DNA of 53,280 nucleotides from Perkinsus chesapeaki (Eukaryota; Perkinsozoa; Perkinsida; Perkinsidae). Location: positions 1-53,280 of the forward strand of contig JAAPAO010000202.1 in NCBI GenBank assembly GCA_013115145.1, given 5' to 3'. Shown piece by piece: positions 19,739-31,900 of the stretch. Below the pieces are notes generated by a model that was not told where the DNA came from, made no database searches, and saw only the letters and a list, made by a program, of their open reading frames with translations. Position 1 is the first letter of the stretch. Each line of letters begins with the position of its first letter. The translations under genes were made by a program, and so were the position numbers.

Positions 19739-21426
19739 CTCGTGGGCAAGATAGCTCCGAGCTATCATGCCCACGAGCTATTAGCTCGTCGCTTAGGTTT
19801 CAAGAAAACTTGTACTATTTAACACCATTTTTGCCTATCGCTAGAGTTAGCACCAAGAATACCACGGGGAGCTGCTCCCCGAGACGATAACGCAACATCC
19901 GGCAGAAATGGCGTACATGCTACACAGAAAAGGTCTTCCTCAGAATGAAGATGTCAATATCGATACATGGTGTATCATACACCACCTGCATGACCATTCG
20001 TGGCGGCCGGGAATTGAAGTTCATGGTCTATGGGAAATACCCACTATGAATGCTGCTACTTTTACAGTAAATAACAACCCCACGAGTCGTGGGCACAGCT
20101 TGGCCAATGCCGTGGATAACAGAGGTTATCTCAGCCGTTAACCTCAGGTCCGAATAGTCCCTACTTTGACTGCGAATCACTTTCGAAAAGTAGTTGGATC
20201 CCCCCCGATATGGCGGACATATGCTTCCCAATCAGGACATTGCCCAAGAAGGTTCGAGTTGGCATCCATGGTCTCGCGTACGTCTCCCACAAAGTATATA
20301 TGTCCCATAAGCTCAACTCGCGATATGATACGTATCCGATTCAATGGATTTTTAAACACGGAATGAAATAGTTAAATTCGTGTATACGTACCACACTGGA
20401 GGTGCCCGTCTGCACACCCTTGTCCTTCACATCGATTTTCTTGACACCTACTAAATATTGTAGTATTGCAAGGAATGTTATTACTTTCCCCGCGAGTCGT
20501 GAGTCACGACCTTCTAAGAGGTCGTGGCTAAGTGCGCTAATCCGACCGGTGAGCTATTTTCGTACCACATGGGGAGTCCCCATTGAGGACAATTTTGCAG
20601 TATCCTTCGGAACAGCCGAGAAGCCTTCTGGGAGAAAGTGATTCTTTTTCGACGGAGGAACTACCGTCAAAATCTCAGTTTTTTTATTTCATTTGGTATT
20701 AGACAGAAACTGTAATCCCTAATTCGATCGGAGACGATGTTGAAGGCAACAAGGTAACATTTTGTTTGAAAGGCTTGTTCACGAGGATTAGTCTCGGGAG
20801 TGCCTTCAACAGACCTGATAAGTTAGTCTACTCAGTTGCGGGGTTCCAACGTTCCAACCTCAAGCTGCCACGTCCACGGATCAAAGAAGTTAGTCGGAGA
20901 GATGAGAACATACTATGTTCAACATGGGTACAACTGGAACACCTATAAAGTGTGTAGAGTCCGCCTTAGTTTATAGCATAAACTAAGGTGAACTCCGCCT
21001 GGCGGAGGCCTGCCAGGATGATGTAGTCTAGATCTCCCAACTGTTTAGCCAATCCACACCGCACCGGATTGCTTCACGCCCACGGGAAGCGCGAGTCAGA
21101 AAGAGTTAAAGTCACGACAAACATGCTACCGCTTTTAAGTACACGCAAAGCTACCTGCAGTTCAGTAGAGTGGCTGCCACATCATTTGGGAAGCTCTGCA
21201 GGCCAGGGGCTGATCTCATTCTGCCAGATGAGCTAGAAAAGCGACCGAGGTCGGCACCAAGAATGTCCATTCACAAAAAAAGGTAGAAACAAGCTGCTGA
21301 ATCAATCAAATGAAGGACGCACCGTCACCGTTTCCCGAAATCAGTCCTAGCCAAGCAACAGAAACATTAATGACAACAGCATGTCATAGCACGGGCCGTG
21401 CTGTATGGCTAGTAGCCGTCGGCTAC
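19739..21426. repeat. Cluster of short near-perfect palindromes
   Basis: At least nine hairpins in 1.7 kb, mostly 7- or 8-bp arms around a single base. They are: 19739-19777 (19-1-19, one mismatch), 19773-19789 (8-1-8), 19865-19881 (8-1-8), 20079-20093 (7-1-7), 20115-20145 (three arms), 20496-20526 (7-1-7 sharing an arm with 8-6-8), 20964-20988 (11-3-11), 20993-21007 (7-1-7), 21388-21402 and 21412-21426 (7-1-7 each). Arm sequences differ from one hairpin to the next, so geometry is conserved and not sequence. Some overlap predicted exons on the minus strand. Confidence 0.8.
20166..20640 (-). CDS. Exons of an unidentified minus-strand gene
   Basis: Three coding-like blocks join in frame. One around 20640-20575 ends ...KIVLNGDSPC. 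After a 52-nt GTACG...CTTAG intron comes GRDSRLAGKVITFLAILQYL ... KDKGVQTGTSS. After an intron of about 75 nt comes ELMGHIYFVGDVRETMD ... DWEAYVRHIGGDPTTFRK. No family is recognised, and neither end is defined. The composition (few rare residues, alternating hydrophobics) argues for real protein, but the palindromes that overlap the first junction make the splice choice uncertain. Confidence 0.35.
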
Positions 21427-21779
21427 CACGGTTTGTTGTATACCCACCCAGGTCGACCCTTCATAAACTCGTAATCGTCCGGGCACCACTCACGATAAAG
21501 ATCGATGATCTCCTGAGCTCTTGGTGAATTCTGACCTTCATTATATATCTAAAAGCCCCATGTGTCAGGATGGCTACCAGGCCCCAGTGAGGGCGCGAAG
21601 GAGCGTTGCGGGAAGGCACGAAGTATCTCCGACAATTTGACGGCACCAAATGAGACTCGGTCGCCATGCCCATCTGTCTTCTATTTCGGAGCTTTTTCTA
21701 CGGTCTCCCTTGCTGCTCACAAATTGGCATATCATTCCCCTTCTCATATACGATCTCCTCCAGATGCAGAACAACGCTG

Positions 21780-22032
21780 GTGGGACCTGTCAAAGTCGAC
21801 ATTCCAGCAATGCTGAGACAGCCGGCGGCGTGACGTACGAAGGCAGTGGTGAAAACGGTAGCAGGACGGTTTGCTAGGGGAGGGTAGGCTCGCAGAAACC
21901 GCCAGCTGACGAGGGCGACAATACCTGAAACATAAGCAGTTTTGATATAATAAGCTGTAGCGGAACTACCTGCAACAGCGTATGTATTGAATGGAGCATC
22001 GAAAGCTTCGTCCACAAGGATACCCTCAAGCC
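21780..22032 (-). CDS. Exons of an unidentified, partly hydrophobic protein
   Basis: An exon starting near 22032 (LEGILVDEAFDAPFNTYAVA) joins in phase 1, across an intron GTAGTT...TTCAG, to IVALVSWRFLRAYPPLANRP and on to AAGCLSIAGMSTLT. The second exon has two mildly hydrophobic stretches that could be membrane helices, and the Gly/Ala-rich end loosely recalls small mitochondrial inner-membrane subunits. No family can be assigned. Both gene ends are unknown. Confidence 0.3.
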
Positions 22033-22479
22033 TACAGAGTCAGTAAGAACTCGTGGGTACCAGTGATAGAGAATAATTACGGCGAAATTGACTTGCGGCT
22101 GACTATCCCAACTGCACTCTGCCGGTCATCTCGTTTTTGCATTTTGAACTCCGCAGCACATTCATTCATAGGACTGAGTCGACAGCATTCACCCATATAG
22201 TATTATAAGAGCGGTTGGTGCCTCACATATAGTAGTAGAGGGAACGCCAGATGTCCCCCCAATACTGCCAGGCCATAGCCTTCAGAGCTTCAGTAGCCGC
22301 AGGACCATAGTCGATCTCCTCATCATTGTTAGCAGCCGAGGCCATAGGCTCAAAATTAATTCTGAGGCGTGAATCCAAGTGCACTGCCAACGCAAGAATG
22401 ACGTTCTATTGAAACGCTCATGCCGGAAACGATAAAGACAGAAACGTAATTAAATATTGAACTTCTTTGGTCATGTGAA

Positions 22480-23515
22480 TTAGCCGCCCAAAGTGGTGAT
22501 GGGCTGAGGGTCCTGCCCGAATATATCAGCGAGCATCTCTTCCTCGTACTGCCGTCGAACTGCCTCCTCCTGCTCACTAGTACTAGAAGGGAACTTATCG
22601 CCGTCCTTCATGTCAATGTCCGGTACCTCCACGACAGCGCTACCGAGACTACGGATGCGGTACTTTAGCTTACCTCAACTTTACTCCACTCGATGTACTT
22701 CACTGCGTTAGGATGAATCGGACCGATCTGCTTTGCTATGAAGCTATTCACAGATCTCGTGACGATTGCTTCGTAAACCTGCGACCGCTCATGGAAAGGG
22801 CATAAACGTGGAAGAGGATGGGGTTAGGTCAATTTTGCGTTCCGCAGACGCCTTGGAGAAAATTCTAGATATGTGCTGTATGTGCCCAGGAATCATTCGG
22901 GCAGTCTAGGCGTCACTATTCCCTACCTCTCTTTGAGTGACGTCCTTAACAGCCCATCCCAGCAAGGCCAATTGCCTGTGCCTCATAGCAGCTGTGCCCA
23001 GTGGCCTTGTACCGCCAGGCGAGACTAGACTATCGGGGCAAAGAACCTGAGATCAAATTGGAAGTCCAAGAGCGAGACCTAGGAAGTTTTTCACACAGCG
23101 TTGTGCTACGTATACGGTTCTAATCTTCTTACATCCAAGGCCGCCAACTGTGAAGGGAATCCAGCGGCAACTCTATACAGGTTATCAACGACATAAGATG
23201 TCTTATGTGGTATCCTCAGTTGCTCCAGCGCTGCAGATACCCACGAGGATGCAGTCGTGGCTGAGAAACGGTCGCACTAACCGCAGTTCCACAGCACGGC
23301 CGTCGTGACTACTGTGCATCAAAGCCGTCCCCCTATGATTGGCCTTCTTGCCGTATACCACTGGATAGAGGTCGTTGCGCTTGATGGCTCTGACCTGATG
23401 ACCGAACAGAAAGTGGAAAGGCAAGTTGAAAGAGTGCTGAATTACATCCTTTACGAAGGTGTCAACTCTGGCATCATCCCAATTAACATCAATATAGTCA
23501 TCACCGTACTCTAGC
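22480..23515 (-). CDS. Unidentified multi-exon gene, 3' part with stop codon
   Basis: Block one (about 23515-23290) is open and protein-like: YGDDYIDVNWDDARVDTF, LPFHFLFGHQVRAIKRNDLY, VVYGKKANHRGTALMHS. Block two (about 22800-22680) gives VYEAIVTRSVNSFIAKQIGP and IHPNAVKYIEWSKVE. A 47-nt intron (GTAAGC...GTGGAG) then leads in phase 0 to VPDIDMKDGDKFPSS and a charged tail (QEEAVRRQYEEEMLADIFG) ending at TAA 22480-22482. That last junction is well supported. The link between the two blocks is assumed from strand and spacing, so they could be separate genes. No domain is recognised. Confidence 0.45.
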
Positions 23516-23775
23516 TGGACAGCAATCTAATAGCAAAGCATTTCTAAGGGCATCGGTTATCCAAAAGATATGGCAGACAAGATGACCACAATGCAGCTGT
23601 CAAGAGATCTACTATATTAGTTTATATGGGTTGGAGTAATTAGTAATGAACTATAGTACTCCGATGTGTAGGTGATGAAGGACGACTTTCATGGAGGCCC
23701 GCAGTTTTCCACAATATTTAGTAACTCATAGTATTCTATATTCTCCTTTTCTGCCACAGAGCAGCAGCGAGCCTT

Positions 23776-24000
23776 ACTTGTTGAGCCATAAGCAGTTGAG
23801 TTGGTAGTCTTTCCTCAAACATTATGCACATCTCCGTGATGAGCTCCACTGGTGGCGGCAGGGATAGAAACTGACCAAAGTGCTATAGCGACCACGAATG
23901 GGAAGGTAGCCATACCACTGCTGACCAAGCCAGCATTAAGATATCCTCCCCATTGCCACCCTCCCACATTCCACCATCGATAGCCTCACGACAGAGAACC
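23776..24000 (-). CDS. Exon pair of unknown assignment, possibly 3' end of the repeat-protein gene upstream
   Basis: After a TTTAG acceptor near 23997, VLCREAIDGGMWEGGNGEDI is open. After a further intron, FLSLPPPVELITEMCIMFEE and RLPTQLLMAQQ run to a clear GTAAGG donor near 23776. The second piece has helix-like periodicity. These could be terminal exons of the helical-repeat gene on the same strand at 24.7-28 kb. Between 24.0 and 24.7 kb I find no exon. Confidence 0.35.
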
Positions 24001-24710
24001 TAAAGATGAGCAGAGCGGTACGCGGGAAAGACGGCCGAGTGCAGATGGCAACTTATCCAGCCGCCGTCAGCAAACAACTTCACTGACTATTTACCAAGAC
24101 ACTTGTAGCCTAGGATCGTCACTGTCACAGTTACACTAAGAATCGCGCATCAGTGTTGTTGTTATATGCTCCCGTATGATAACCGCTACGGAGCCTCTAG
24201 CCCTACTAGATCGTTACCCTAGCCATATCCAGCCTTGTGTTAAGCTCACATAGAGCGTAGACTAACCGAGCCATACTCTGGAATGAGCGGAAACCAGCAC
24301 TCCTAGTGAGGTGCTGATCCACATACTCTATTAACCGTTGGACCTACAGAACACAAGAGATAACCAGGCGAGTTTCAATCATGCTTGAAGCTTTATACTA
24401 TCAATACGGAAGTACTCGCTGTTTCCCACCCATTAGAAGACTTGTAGAAGATCAAAACACTGATACTCATCGTGATGTTGATGAGCAGTAGCAGCATTAA
24501 TATCGTATAACGACTAGGTAGATATTATCGCGCATACCACTACTTGGAAATAATTCACTGGTGATGGTATTACTTGTACGCTACAACATACACCTAGTTC
24601 TCCGTCAACTGATCTATGAACTATTTAAATTTATTAGATAATTACCTTTAACATTCATACGCTACACTGTGTAATCTACACGTCCCTCACTAAATACACA
24701 CGCTTATACA

Positions 24711-27700
24711 TCACCCTACTAAGACCGCCAATACCGCAAAGCGTTCCGAACTTACAAACATGCCATCATCATATCCTATTCTCGCACAGGCATAAACCAA
24801 GTCAGCCAGAGTCTCTTGGTCCAACTTAGATATGGTGGAGGAGCACAGCTCCTCAAATAGCCTGTTGAAGGCGTTCTGTAGCCCCACGTGCTTGTGCAGG
24901 AGAACCTGAAATACACACACTAATTAGAAAGACACTTGATGAGCGTTGGTTGGCGAAAAATGAAGAAGTTTCACAGAATTCGGGTAGAATTTTGCGTCGT
25001 ACAGTACCAAGGAGTGCCTTCCCTGCTATCAAGATTCGGTAGGGAAATTCAGTAATCAGCTGCAGCAAGATATCTCACCATTGGGGACAAATTTTCCCCA
25101 GTACTCTGAAACCAAAATTCTGAAATTTTGAACCTATTCCATTTATGTTCATGGATTCGCTCTGAGAAGTTGATGCCAGCTGTGGGAATCACCTTCACAG
25201 CATCCCGAGATCTATCGGGCATCTCCGCACAAGAACCAAGAATCCGTAGGAAAATATCACTAGTGCCTGACAATACATGGCAGTGAATTACATAAAAAGG
25301 GGACAAAGGATACTACAGCTTGGGGCCTTACTGGCCGGCGATAACATCATCAATGTGTTCTCCAGCAGCCTATCATTATTCAACCTGATCAAGGCAGTCA
25401 TAGAACCAAGCCAGCATGCACATTGGTATAAAAAATGACCAAGTCAAATTAAACAAAGAGTGGCCTATACTTTGCTCCAAGTACCCTAAGAATCACCAAC
25501 CCACACCAATCGGTAGCGGAGGGTGAGTGTATAAAGTGTAATATGCTTCTTACCGGAAGCTTTATGAACTGCTACTTAGCCCGTCATGATAGGTTAGTCA
25601 CAGCGAACTACTAGGGGGGCTTTTGGCGATATTTTCTATTATAAAAATGACATACTGTATATAGATTCTAAATTCGGCATACACTTTTATATAATGTCTA
25701 TCGATACCCATGAGCATAGATTCCAATGCCTTCATCAACCGACACGATGAGTTTGCCATCCACCATACCGCAACTTCGCGTCGGCAATCCCCACACCCCG
25801 AACTCCCCCTGCAACCGTCGGCCTACTTCAGCATAACGAAGGATTGCAGCACGTCAGCTATTTCCGGCCCACTTGGTATCCACCTTACAGTAGTCTTCAT
25901 TTTAGGCCCTAACAACACACATTACACCCCCCCCTTCAATCAACCTACTCAGTTGCTCTGCCACCGCCTCACCCAAGCTGGATCGCTGCTCACTGGGCTC
26001 CACGTGAGCCACCGCCTGCAGACATAACGTAACTTCGAAGCGATCCGGCAGCCCTCACAGTCAAGAGCTGCACACACTCAGTAGGCCCTAGCTTGTCCAG
26101 CTGGCGACCAAGGTGGTCCAGAAGGGGCCTTGTGAGCTCCGGAATGAGATAGTCAGCTTCCATCAATGCACATAGTATCTGACAGGCCATGTTCAGGGAC
26201 GATTCGAGAGAAGTTTGGTATTAATTGTTCATTACATCGCAGACGTTCTTAGCATACATCAGATGCAGCTTGCTTATCGACGTGAGAGTCATCTCATAGA
26301 ACCTGTCATCCACTCTTCCCCACAGGCGGCCCTACTATCCTACAATTTCTTGTCTCTGACACCGGCCACTCCAAAGCCATAGAGAGTCCTACTGAGCTGC
26401 AAGGGAGTGAATGTATGCATTAGGCGGAATGATTGCTGTTTAAGTGCCTCGAACCTGATCTTCAGCTGTTACGCACTCAGCAATGACTTCCAGTGCTATC
26501 AGAACGCGCACCCATTACGAAGCGAATATAAACCATACTGGTTAGCAACAACCGGCTCCCCAAGGCCCATTCCCTACAGTTCCTTATGTGAGTATTGTAG
26601 AGACGACAATGCCACCACTGCTGAACAGGCGTCCTGAAACAAGAGGTGCACAGAGCAGAGGACGAGGAGGAGGACCGTCCAACAGGCCATACTGCAGAGA
26701 TTTTGCAAGGAAAAAGTTAAGACCGTGAAAAGACTAAGAGCTGTCATCCTGGGGTGCCCCTCCATCACTCCTCATCCCAGTATCACTGCGACCTAGGGCG
26801 TCTACAATGCACACCAACGGTGACAAAGTGGGCGATTGAAAGCGTATCTATGTTGAAGAGATAATCATCATCACCTGACAGTTCATCTCCCTTGTCTTTG
26901 GCATGAGGGCATGTGCTATGTCGCTCATAAAATCTACGTCATACACATTGGCATTGGCGAAGCTCCAGGCCAACGCACATAGGTCTTGCACACTGTAATC
27001 CAGCATGAACCTGGCAACGGCCACAAGCATGAGCCATTTCGGGGCGCGTGACTTACGATCTTATCGTTGGTGCTAGAGTATACCTGAACAGGTCTTCCTC
27101 GCCTCCGGTCTCCCCCAGCTTGGAGAGGCTCCACGTGAGAGACACCAGCGACTTAACCGAACACTCGCTTGTTCGAACCTCAAGTCCAGGTAACATTAAG
27201 CACGCATGCGCGAAGCACTTACTGTTAGAGAGTCCCTTATCTTCCTGAAGAGCTCCTTATCCGTGAACTTGGCGCGAGCAAATGCCCAGGATACCGCAGC
27301 AATATCCTGAAGACCGGATCGTATAACCAACAGATATATAATGCTCTAATTCCTCTGGTAACTCAGCACGCTGGTATCAGTTTTATGGAGTAGAAAAAAT
27401 CAAACTACATGTACCTTTCCATCTGTTATAGCCTAAAGCCCCTTTCAGTGTGATGTCCTTTAGCCCAACTCCCCTCCACTCACCTCCATATCAAAATCAT
27501 CCATTTTCTCCGACACCCGACTCCCAAGAGCCGAAAAGATGGTCTCATCCCTCACGCCCAGCTTAGCCAGGGACGTGCCTGAGGGACAGCCAACGAATGC
27601 AGGCAGCAAGGTACTAACCCTTCCCCTCTTACAGACACTAACAAGCTCATGGGGATCGGCAAACTCATCAAGTCTGGCTCGGACTTGCCCGTGTAGGGCC

Positions 27701-28060
27701 GATTGCAGAGCCTTCATCGCTTCCGTTGGTGCCACATGCTTAGACATCCTATACACACAGTAAAGGCCTTGACCTGAGCGGTCAATGGTTATTTATTAAA
27801 AAGCTTTTACCGGGGATCGAACCCGAGACCTACCAAGCTGCTTAGGTTCTAGTTGATCAACAATGCTAATACACCTATCCACCAGATCAGATATCCACTT
27901 AGGTGCCGCTGTAAGGTACGATTAGATCAGCAATGCATTGGCATTTGTTACCTGTATTCAGCCGCACCAACGCCCATAGAGTGTTCATCAGACCAACGCC
28001 ATCCAAGGTATTAAGGTGGGCTCCTAGACGCTCCACCAGAGAAGCATATCTGATAGAAAA
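24711..28060 (-). CDS. Helical-repeat (HPR/OPR-like) organellar RNA-binding protein, repeat region
   Basis: Many short exons on the minus strand share a helical pattern: LMNTLWALVRLN (about 27960), DIAAVSWAFARAKFTDKELF (about 27300-27226), LVSLTWSLSKLGETGGEEDL (about 27140), DLCALAWSFANANVYDVDFM (about 26990), ACSAVVALSSLQY (about 26610), LLDHLGRQLDKLGPTECVQL (about 26100) and LADLVYACARIGYDD (about 24790). The L-x2-L-x-W/Y-(A/S)-x-(A/S) signature is that of heptatricopeptide/octotricopeptide repeats, often found with FAST or RAP domains, which bind organelle transcripts or rRNA fragments. Clear donors follow several exons (GTAACA, GTGAGTGG, GTAAGTG, GTAAGTTC). The ends are unresolved; the start-containing exons at 28.9-30.7 kb may belong to it. 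I saw no RAP domain. Confidence 0.65.
27803..27890 (-). ncRNA. tRNA-like element with Pol III A- and B-box motifs (SINE-like)
   Basis: On the minus strand a T-arm is perfect (TCGGG-TTCGATC-CCCGG), an A-box-like GTGGATAGGTGTATTAGC lies upstream, and a 5-bp stem (ACCTA/TAGGT) sits between them with a 10-base loop. The acceptor stem does not pair and the anticodon loop is too large. A working tRNA is therefore unlikely; a tRNA-derived SINE head or decayed tRNA fits better. It lies between two exons of the helical-repeat gene. Confidence 0.4.
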
Positions 28061-28959
28061 AGCGAAAAAACAAATGCCAACCAGCGGGTAGAAACGATGA
28101 AAATGAGCAGAATAGTAAATATATAAAAATAAAGAGAAAAAAAGTAATATTTTTTTGACGCCCCTTCCTAGTCTGCGGGGGGGAATCCGGTTGAGGAGCA
28201 CCTTGGAGGTGTAAATACTCTCATGAGCATACTTCGGGGCATGTAAAGTCATAACCAATGAAAAAGCGCCAGAAGCCGGGCCCATAAGGGAAAACGTGTG
28301 ATGGATTCTAAACCTCTGATAGGAACCTCTCACAGAGGACAATGACGGTGATAGTACGAGTGGAGATAAGATTGACACTGTCCACTTGCTCCCAGCAAGC
28401 GTTTCATTCGATAACAATCATTTGGATATTGCAAAGCCGCTGCTTAACCAGTGATACAAGAGTATCACCGAGTCGAAGATGACAAGTGTTCAACTCTACT
28501 ACGAGTGCGTCTCCTCCTCTCCCTCTATACATGTCCACTCGACAGCTCACTCCTCAGGGAGCGTACAGGTTCCCATCTTACCTCGGGTCATTAGCAACCT
28601 GTGATACTTGATACGATCTTGAATGCTTGGCTATACGATGAAGGGCTGTAGCCATATTGATGCCATCCATATTCTCTAGCTCATCTGCTACCAACACCAA
28701 CACCTATCACACCACCACCACCTACAACTTACCCAACTTAGCTCGCCTACTACCTGGCCGCTGGTTTTGGACTTGGACAGTTTATGCTGCAAGGCAAGAC
28801 ACTCAGGGTTGGAGGTCAACTGAACGGAAATATGAATAATGCTAAACCCTCAACAGACCCCATATACGCTGGACCCATCCTTCAAATCCGAGAGGAGCTA
28901 TATTTTCGTGCATGACAACAACAAGCTAGAGAGCATTCAACATGCCGAGAGCTTTGATA

Positions 28960-30733
28960 TACATAAACCTCTTTTCCCCATCCTACCAAAGCCTCAACAC
29001 TTGCCGACGTCCCTTGCAACAGGCTCTCCAGCCTACCCTTCTCCGGTGAGAGCATACTAGTCTCCATGAACTTACTAACCTATGTTACGTCATCTCCACT
29101 GTTATTACACATCACCGCCATTACCTCGTTCAGCTCCTTTGTCTTTTCCTCCTCAACTCTCACTGAGGCATTCTTCTCAGTCTTATCAGCAGTCCGTTCG
29201 AGCGGGTCACCCAACGTGGATATTGCACCCTGAACCCCACAGCTGCCACCGTAGTAAGTCGTGGTATGAACAGGGAGGCACAAAAGCCTCACAGAAATGC
29301 GGGGAGTGAAAAGTGTTAGTAATGTGGAAATCCAGTGAGAGTTTTGCTAGAAGATATATCCCTAGACCAAAAGGTAATACCGAATGCATTCCTTCAGATG
29401 CGCCTATATGGCTCGCTGATGGCGTGAAGCAGTGGAAGAGTAAAGGTGCCACTCACCGAGGTAGAGGCATATCCGAACTCTGGCAGTTCCCCAAACTTGG
29501 ACTTAAGGTCCTCAGCTACCTCCCCTTCCACGAAGAACTCTTCCAATGCAGCCCTCGCATCCTAAAATATAAGCCGTAACGTCCTGGCAGCAGCAGCAGA
29601 CTGCTTCTTCGAAAAGGCTACCGTTTACAGTATACATCACCAGTCATAGCAGTAACAAAAGATACTAGCAGAGGTCGACTTCATGCACCAATAAAGAGTC
29701 GTTTTATTATGGAAATACCTAGGCTTTTGAAAACGACATCTGCGATGCGCTCTGCCACGACGCAAGAATGTCAAGTCGACGTGCTTTTCTGATAAACCTC
29801 TCCACTACCCTTCCAAAAGCGTCAATTTTCAACTACCGCTCTCTCCACAAATCACAATGGGAACTACCCTCTGGCATTAAAGATCCCCCATTAGATACAA
29901 CCTGTGGTGCTTCCTCTATTGCTTTAGCATTATCCTTCTTCTTAGCCTCTCTTCTATCCTGATTAAGCTGTGACACCTTCACGTATTTAGACTGACTCTG
30001 GGAACGTATATCAGCCCAAAAGGCATCACCTGCCACCGAATAGCTAATAAGGAACAGCTCCGAATGTGACGTCTAGCGTATCTTCCTACGAGGTGAAAGA
30101 TTCCTTTCATCCCCGCGAAAAATTCAGCCGATAAATTTTGAACTGAAGCTTCAACTCCGACGTTTTGTTGATAATTTACTTCGAAGTAGTTGAGCTTATC
30201 GTCCATACGTATATTAGTGCATCTTACCGGAACATACCGAACCAACGTAACGTGAGCACTAGAGAATGCTCCTCCCCATCGAGTGACAGCCAAACCCTCT
30301 TGTGGGCAAATTCCATTATTAATGAAGTTCCAATTAACAATACCCCAGCCCACGCTCTTACGTTCAGCTTTATCAGATACCCCCAACTCGGCCTTCTTCT
30401 TATCTGCAAATGCTCCCAAATGATAGGCCTTCTCAAACTGAAGCACCCCAAGTCTCCACTGCTGGCAGAACTAGGTCAATACCTTTCCTCCCCGATCCCT
30501 CCTAATAACCCTCGTTGTCACCGCGGGGCCTCCTCCAAGCTCGCCGTATTCGTCCATGTCAGCTGGTGGCTCATCGAACAGGTTATTGAACGAAGATGAT
30601 GAGGATGAAGCAAAAGAGGCTGCACGAGTAGGAGCTAAGACGAAGAGTCGTGCGGACTCGCCGCAAAATTGCCAGTCTTACCGCAGAAGGGCAGTAGGAG
30701 TAGCTTGGACTTGCCTGACCTTAGAGTAGCCAT
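28960..30733 (-). CDS. 5' exons of a large minus-strand gene (may be the start of the helical-repeat protein)
   Basis: ATG 30733. Exon 1 30682-30733 (MATLRSGKSKLLLLPFC), a 47-nt intron, exon 2 30483-30634 (Ser-rich, then FNNLFDEPPADMDEYGELGG), a 45-nt intron and exon 3 from 30437 (FEKAYHLGAFADKKKAELG); all phases match. Later exons give GDAFWADIRSQSQSKYVKVS plus a Lys/Asp-rich stretch, DARAALEEFFVEGEVAEDLK (about 29558-29456), AISTLGDPLERTADKTEKN and SPEKGRLESLLQGTSASVEA. The basic, hydrophobic, acid-free start could be a mitochondrial presequence, which fits an organellar RNA-binding protein. No named domain is seen. Whether this and the exons at 24.7-28 kb are one gene is not settled. Confidence 0.6.
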
Positions 30734-31275
30734 TGTGGGGAGGGGTAAATGCTTTAACCAACAAGGGACACTAGAAACCCCGAAAGGTAGAACTCGTCAG
30801 CTAAAGGTGTCAGAAAAACGTGGTCACCATGAATTCTCAATGTTGTATAGTGGCGGCTATATTGACATCTGTCCAACGTGAACGCTGTTGGTGGTGCGGA
30901 AAGTGGGGATTCTCTTCGCGTGGAACTCGGTGGACTCAACACGAGGAAAGGTGGAGAATCCATAGGGGACTCCAACAGATAGATTATTTCAAGTTGACGA
31001 CATGAAAAGTGATACAGGAAACTTAAGGAGTGTCATATAGCGATACCCGGCAAACGGTAGTGTCGATAACTTCTGACAAGTTGAAACGAAGCCTCAACAC
31101 GGGGATACGAAAAGATGAATATTGTGGACTCGTCCATTAACATGCGGACTCTGAGTCTGTTGTAAATAAACACTGAGGCCTTGGATGATAGTAAATCAAA
31201 TATACAAGGATCCCGAGCGTCGCTTGCCCATTGTATAGCACTCTTCCACTGTGTAGTCACTCTTCCAACAGTTAT

Positions 31276-31712
31276 CTACGAACCGGCTAAAGTGACAATT
31301 GTCTCCACAGAGATAACTTCCTTGAATTCGACTTCAGGGAGGCCGATTTCCAGTGAATGAATCAAGCTCCATTTCATCATTGATTTATCCTTGGGCTTCA
31401 TCATAGAAAGGAGACCCATCCGGAATGCATGCCAAACGTCTACTCCCATTTCTATATCGTGGTAGGTCTTGTCGGGAGTTCCTGAAACCGTGAAATTATC
31501 ACCAACATTTTTTTTGTCGCCATCGAAGTATGTAGTATAGCCAGACACAGTGAACGAAGTAGAATTGATACTACTTGTACAGATCGTCGTAGCAGTCCTC
31601 TGTCCACCAAGACGTGGTGAGCTTAACATTGAGAGATAAGCCGGGGCGGCACAGCCACCAGTTCGGGGAACCATCACCTTGGCGAGGCCATTCTCAAGGG
31701 AAGCGTTAACAT
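31276..31712 (-). pseudogene. 5'-truncated paralogue of the secreted protein gene
   Basis: The frame VNASLENG ... VPRTGGCAAPAY ... TTICTSS aligns with the second half of the secreted protein at 9324-10145. The first 120 or so codons, including the signal segment, are absent. At the break the sequence passes directly into the 191-bp block that precedes the intact gene. The ATG at the block edge (31712) is out of frame and meets TGA after 12 codons. Only internal Met codons near 31676 remain in frame, without a signal peptide. The C-terminus also differs. It was probably made by recombination between paralogues. Confidence 0.75.
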
Positions 31713-31900
31713 CCTCGTAGAGTAGACAGTTTACAACTCAAGGAGCCACAGACTAAAGGTAACAAGGTAGAATTAGAGTTTCTTCATAGAGCGCCTTGTC
31801 TCCCGTGACCTAACTATATTGGATCCATACACCCAAACTGGGCATATTCCTCACTGCACCCTATCATAAGTGAAACGTATTCCACTCGTAAACGCTGGCG
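31710..31900. repeat. 191-bp duplicated block, copy 2 (first copy 10143-10333)
   Basis: One mismatch against copy 1, 21.6 kb away, and the same position relative to a member of the secreted protein family. Its near-identity contrasts with the strong divergence of the coding parts it adjoins, so the block was copied recently or is kept uniform by conversion. Confidence 0.95.
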
